NCBI RefSeq assembly: GCF_011801125.1
Contig: NZ_CP046171.1
Span: 1,798,001-1,862,000 of the forward strand
Origin: Nocardia brasiliensis
GTDB lineage: Bacteria; Actinomycetota; Actinomycetes; Mycobacteriales; Mycobacteriaceae
DNA: 64,000 nucleotides
Direction: 5' to 3'
Positions within the stretch are counted from its first letter, which is position 1. The number at the start of each line of letters is the position of its first letter. The notes beneath the pieces were generated by a model. That model saw only the letters and a program-made list of their open reading frames with translations, searched no databases and had not been told where the DNA came from. Positions 47,001-53,000 of the stretch are shown here, in pieces. Both the position numbers and the translations under genes were made by a program.

Positions 47001-50000
47001 ATGGGGCCACGGTCGAGACCAGTGCACGCCTGCGCCTGATCGAGGAAGTCCTGAACGATGCGCGGCGCGACACGCGACTGGCGGACCTCCAGGAGAAAGA
47101 GGAGCTGTACGACTCGCTGCTGGATTACTACGGCGTCGACGAGGTGACACCGGCGCCTGTGCTGCGGCAGGCGCGCCTGCTCGATCAGGCCACCGTGCGA
47201 TCGTTGCGGCTGTTCGAACCGATTCAGGTGATTCGCGTCGTGGAGACCATCGGTTTCATGCTCGACGCGGACGGCCAACCGCTGGGCGACGGTGATCCCC
47301 GGCAGCTCATCGGAACCATTCAGACCGAGCGCGGTTATCTGTCGACCTCCGTCGGGGCGGAAACGATCGTGGCCTCAGACAGCGACTATTGCCTGGAACT
47401 GGTGGTGTGGCCGGGCGCGCACGGCATGTACATCGGCGCGCTGAGCGCCGCGCCGGGCGGGGATCAGCAGGAACTGGTGCTGCCCCGCGGTACCAGCTAC
47501 CGGATCAACGACGTCAGGGTGGCCGCGACCGGTCGGACCATTCTCACCGCCGATGTGCTGCTGCCACCTGCCGCCGTGGCCGACAACGACGCGGTGGGGA
47601 CCGCGCTGCCGTATCGCGGGGGAGGGCAGGTCCTGTCCGCCCGCCGTGCCCGCTCCGCCCGCGCCGCCTCGACCCAACAGCGGCCGACTCTGCCGCGGGT
47701 GCGTGCCGGGTCAGCGCGCCGAACCCGGGATGTGGTCGGTGGATTCGTCGGCGCGCTGGGTCAGGTGCTGCGCCGGCGTCGCGGCGCGGCGGGCCCGACA
47801 GCTTCCGCCCCGGCCACTGGTTGGTGGCGGCGGCACCGCAGGCGGGCCAGGGTTCCCCTGGCGCACGTTGACCGGAATGACGCTGTGCGAGTGGATAATC
47901 CGAGTGCTCCCGCAGTGCGCGAACCCACTCCTGCGCTCGAAACCTCGCTCGAACAACAGGTCATGGTGCCGTCTCCGGACGCGCCGGTGCCAGTAGCCGA
48001 CGAACAGTCTGTGCCGCCCGACGAGTTGGCCGGGCTGCCCGCTGATCCGGTGCACTCCGTAGTGGATGAGCAAGCCGCGGTGTCTGTTCCGGATGGCTCG
48101 GTGCCCTCGTCGGCGGTAGCGCCGACCTCATCGTCGGAATCGGTTTCGGCACCGGGTGACTCGGTCGCGTCGGACCCGACCGGCCCGGTACTCGCGCCTG
48201 CGGTCGTGGGGCACGGTGCGGACCACGCCGCGAGGCAACAGTTCTTGGCCGACACCGAGGAGCTGGTCCCACCGCCGTCCACCACCCCGGTCACCCTGGC
48301 CTCGGTCCCGCTGCCAGAGGGTCTGGTGTTTCGTCGGGTAAGCGAGCAGACCCGGGCCGAGTACCGGCTCGTCGTCGGGAGCAACGGACGGTTGTACCGC
48401 GCGGTGGACGGCTCGCTGTTCGACACCACCTGGGGTGCGCGGATGGGTGCGGCCGATCCGGACATCTTCGGTGCTGCCCAGTGGCACCAGCATCCGGCGA
48501 ACCGGCGCGCGTTGCTGGTGCTCGACGTCTTCGGCAACATCTATGCCATCGCCGACGCGCAACAGCCACAGACCCGGCTCACTCATGCCTCGCTGCTGCA
48601 CGGTGCGGCTGCGACCGCTGCGCTCGAAGTCGAAGTGCGCCAGGGTATTCCCATGGTCTTCGCCTATCGGAGCGGGGAGTACCAGATTCCCGACGACCTC
48701 AACCAAGAGGCACTGGCCTTGCTCACGGCTGAGCCGTACCGGCTGAGAATGCACCGCGACGCCCGGATACTTGCCCCCGCCCTGGGCCGTTGGTGGGAAG
48801 ACGAGGAGGTGCTGCCGGTGGACTCGGTTCGTGACGACTTCGAGGCCGCGCCGGTGCCGTACGACGGGCCCATCTCGTTGGTCCCGGTGGGCACGGTGAC
48901 CAACGAAGCGCCGGTCCGAACCCCACGGGGCGAGCAGGTTCGGCTGCCCGACCCGGGCCTGCGCACCGACCGAGGCCTGGCGATGGTGCCGATCGCGGGC
49001 GGACTGCTGAACTATATCGACACCCCGGCCGCCCAGCGCACGATCGACGGTGTCGACTACCTGTGGGTGACCGGCGCGAACGGCCCCGGCTGGGTGGCCC
49101 AGCAGGATCTGGTCAACGCGGGGTTCGCATATCGACGTCGGTGGGCGCGGCTGGCCCAAATGATCACGGTGACCGGACCGGACGGTCCGGTCCGGCTATA
49201 TGGGTACGAACGGGTCGAGCGGGCTGCTACCAGAATCGAGGAGGACGGGCGGAATTCTGTTCTGCTGCAACGGCTCGTCGACGACACCCAGGTGTGGGTC
49301 CACGGCGAGGGAGTCGAACAGCTCGGTCTGCCCCGATGGTGGGAGCTGACCGGTCCCGCCTGGCCGGACGAGGTCGGTCCACAGCTCGCCGACCTGGAGC
49401 ATCTGCCGGATACCCCGGAAGTCGCGCAGCTGCGGCAGTTGGTGACACAGAGTCCGGAACGGATCCGGAGCATGATCCGTTTCGACGAGCCGGGGGTGGT
49501 CGATGTCCATCTCATGGTCGAGGGTCGGCCGCAGTGGGTCCGACTGGACCGTGCGACCACGCTGCCCGGCCCCGCAGCGGATTCCTCCTGGGACGGCCAC
49601 CCGAGCTGGCCCGCCATGGTGCTCGAGGCGTACACCGCCGCACGGGAACACGACAACGAGGCCCGGGAATTCCTGGCTATCTACGACCTGGAATACGCCG
49701 ACATGGGCAGCGAGGAGTACCCGCAGATCCCCACGGCGCAGCGGTATGAGCGACTGGCCGGACAGGTCGAGCAGTGGCTGGCGCGGCACGGGGCCGATCT
49801 CGACCCCGCCGACCCGGTGCAAGCGGAATACCATGTGCCGCTGCGGCCCACCGGATCGAGCGAGACCGATGAGAACGGCGAGACCTGGCTCCAGTTCGTC
49901 GAAGTCCACCGCGGTGAAGACGCGTCCGAAACCGTGGTGCAGGTGCGGCGGAGCCTGACGTGGTTGACCGAGAACCATTATCTGTACCTGGAGGAGCGAG

Positions 50001-53000
50001 ACGTATTCCATCGCATAGTCGGCGGGCCGATTGCGCTGGCGCCCTACGTGATGGACCGCTCTGCCCCGGTGTTGCGGCACACCCCGGCCAGCGAACGGAC
50101 ACTCACTACCGCGGCGGTCGACGAGTTCGACGCCACTCGGATCTTGCCGGTGGGTGCGTCGGTGCGTATCCGTTCCGACATCAACCTTCCCCACCTGGTT
50201 GTGCTCGAGGCGGCCGGGGATTCGGTGACCGTGCGCAGGGATTCGCTCGAGTCGATGGGGCTGTCGATGCCGCAGTCGCTCGGCGGCCCGCTGTGGGCGA
50301 CGAACGGCCCTTCGGTACAAGACCTTGCCGACCTGCCCGCCTCGGCCGCGGTGCGGCAGTTGCGGGCACTGGTCGAGGAGGACCCCGCGCTCGTTGTCAC
50401 GCGCATGCGGAGGAACCTCGACGGCACCGTCGATGTGCACCTCATGGTCGACCAGGCGGCGCGTTGGGTGCGGGTCGATCGGGTCAGCGACCTGGCATGG
50501 GCGGACGACCGGCCGATTTGGCCCGTGCTGTTTCTGCGCGCCGTAACGGCGGTCGAGGAGGGCCTGCTCGAGAACTTCGTCGCCGACGACGAGGTCCCCC
50601 TGATCGGTGATACCGGAGTGCCAGTGCCTGCCCGCAGTACGACTGTTGCGACGGAACTGGACCCGGTGTGGGCGAATGCCGCATACCCGGCCTTGATCAC
50701 GGATGAGCAGCTCGAGCAGCTGCGCCTGGTCGTCGGCCAGGACGGGCGGTTGTACCGCGCCGGTGACGGCGTTGTCTTCGATACCGCGGGTCGGCGCGCG
50801 CTGTTCGTCATGGACCGATACGCCAATATCTATGCGGCGCAACGGTTGGCGGACACTGAGTCGCAGGTCACCCACGCGTCCATGCTCCGTGGCACGCCCG
50901 CGACGGCCGCGGCCGAGGTCGTGGTGCGAGCGGGCGTCATCCAGATGCTCGTCGATCGCGGCGGCGAATACCCGAACACCACGCGCTACAACGACGAAGC
51001 GTTGGATTACCTGATAGATGTCGCGAATCTGCGGCTGGCGCCGAATCTCCTGCTGCTCGGCTTCGACGCTGTCCACGGACGGGAGGTGGACCGCACTCAG
51101 GTCAGCCGCGGTGCCCGGCTTTTGTTCAACGCGCCGCGGCTGTACACCGCCGCCGGTGAGCTCCTTCCTCCGCATCTGGGCGGGTATCTGCTGCACCCCG
51201 ATCACCCGGCCGCGCGTCGACGGCACAACGGGGTCGACTGGCTCTGGGCCAGTGGTGCCGGACGAACCGGCTGGTTGCGCACCGCCGAGCTGACCGACGT
51301 CGGCTATCGCTGGCAGCCCGGCACCGGTCGGCTCTTCCGCGGCGTGCAGATCGGCGGACGCACGGCCGCCGGACAGCAGCACAGCATCGTTGTCCACGAA
51401 TCGGAGCGGGTTGTCATCGACGAGAACCGGGTGGTCGACGACGACGGGACGACGTGGGTTCGGTTGATGCACGATGGCAACGAGCTCTATATTTTGGCGG
51501 AGACCGCCCACCAGCTCGGGACATTGCCAGTGACCCCGTTGATCGGACCGCTGTGGGGTCCGCGCGGCCCGGTTCCCGCCGATCTCGATCATCTGCCCAA
51601 TACGCTGCCGATCCGGCAGTTGTGGGAGCTGACGCAGGTACCCGAACAGCTCATGCGTGGCCTGGTCGAAAACCGGGACGGCACCATTGATGTCAACTTG
51701 GGATCAGGGTGGGTGCGGGTGGGGCGCCTCACCGACCTACCGTGGCGGCCCGATCCCGAGCGACCGATCTGGCCGGCCATCGCGCTCGCCGCGAGCGTGA
51801 GCGCCACAATCGACGGCTTGCTACGCGACGCGTCGGTCGACGCCGACCTCCAGTTCACCGCGCTGCCCGTGGCGAATCAAGACGAGCAGCACATCGAGAC
51901 GCTGGCGATGGGCTCGACCCCGGACGATCTCGGCGACCACCAGGACCTCCCCGAGCGCTGGGGGACACCGGACCTGAGCTCGCGGGGCGCACGGGCCAAC
52001 GTCTCCGTGCGCTCGGTGCTTTCGCAATCCGGAGGCGACGGCGCACAGGAGAACTTACTCTCCTCGCAGGCTGTCAGTGCGCTGCGGAGCTTCCTCGACA
52101 ACGGAGCCGTACCAGCCCAGCACAACGCGCAGGAGAACCTGTTCTCCGCTGAGGCTCAGGACGCATTGCGGAGTTTTGTCGACAACGGTGTCGCGCCCGT
52201 GACCGGCTCGCCGCTGGAGCCGGTGGACGGGCCCACCCCAGGGGCCGCGTCTACCCCAGGGAATCTGTCTGTGCCTGCTGACGCGCCCGCGGCTAGCCCG
52301 GCACGCCCGGCGGCGGAGTCGAACCCAGACCAGGTCGTGGTCGGCGACAGCATACCGGCGAGTGATCCTGCCGAGAGCGAGTCCCGGCCGGCCGAACAGC
52401 CGACGCCTCGGAACGATTCCGCAACAAGCGGTTCCGGCCCGGTACCCACACGGTCGACGGTGCCGACCGCCCCGGATACCATCGCGCAACCCGACGACGG
52501 TGCGCCGGGTAGTTCGACCGGCGCGCGAGTCCTGCCAGCCGGGCCTGTCCCGCTCGCGTCCGAGGTCGGGCCCAAGATGCGTAGCGACCCGCTGCGGCCC
52601 ACCCAACGTCACATTCGGCTGCCGTTCACTGCTGTGTACACCGATCGTGAGGCGGTGCTCAGACCGAATGCTTTCGGTGTGCTGCGGTCCCCGAACGATC
52701 CGTGGAATCGGTACACCGACGACACCGGAACCAGGTATCGAGTGTTCGGTGCCAACGGGGCCGGGTGGGTCTGGGACGCGTCGCTGCGCGCGGCCGGGTT
52801 CCGGCTCGGCGCGGATGGCGAGACCTTCCGATACGCCCACGACCTGCCCGGCATCGACGGACCACACGCGGTCTATCAGCGTGAAGACGTGGTAGTAGAC
52901 GAGTCCACCGGGTCGACCGAGCAACACGCGGGTGCGCTGCGCTTGCATCTTCGGGGGCGGTCGATCTGGGTCGACGAGTCCGCCGCTGCCGCGCTCGGGT

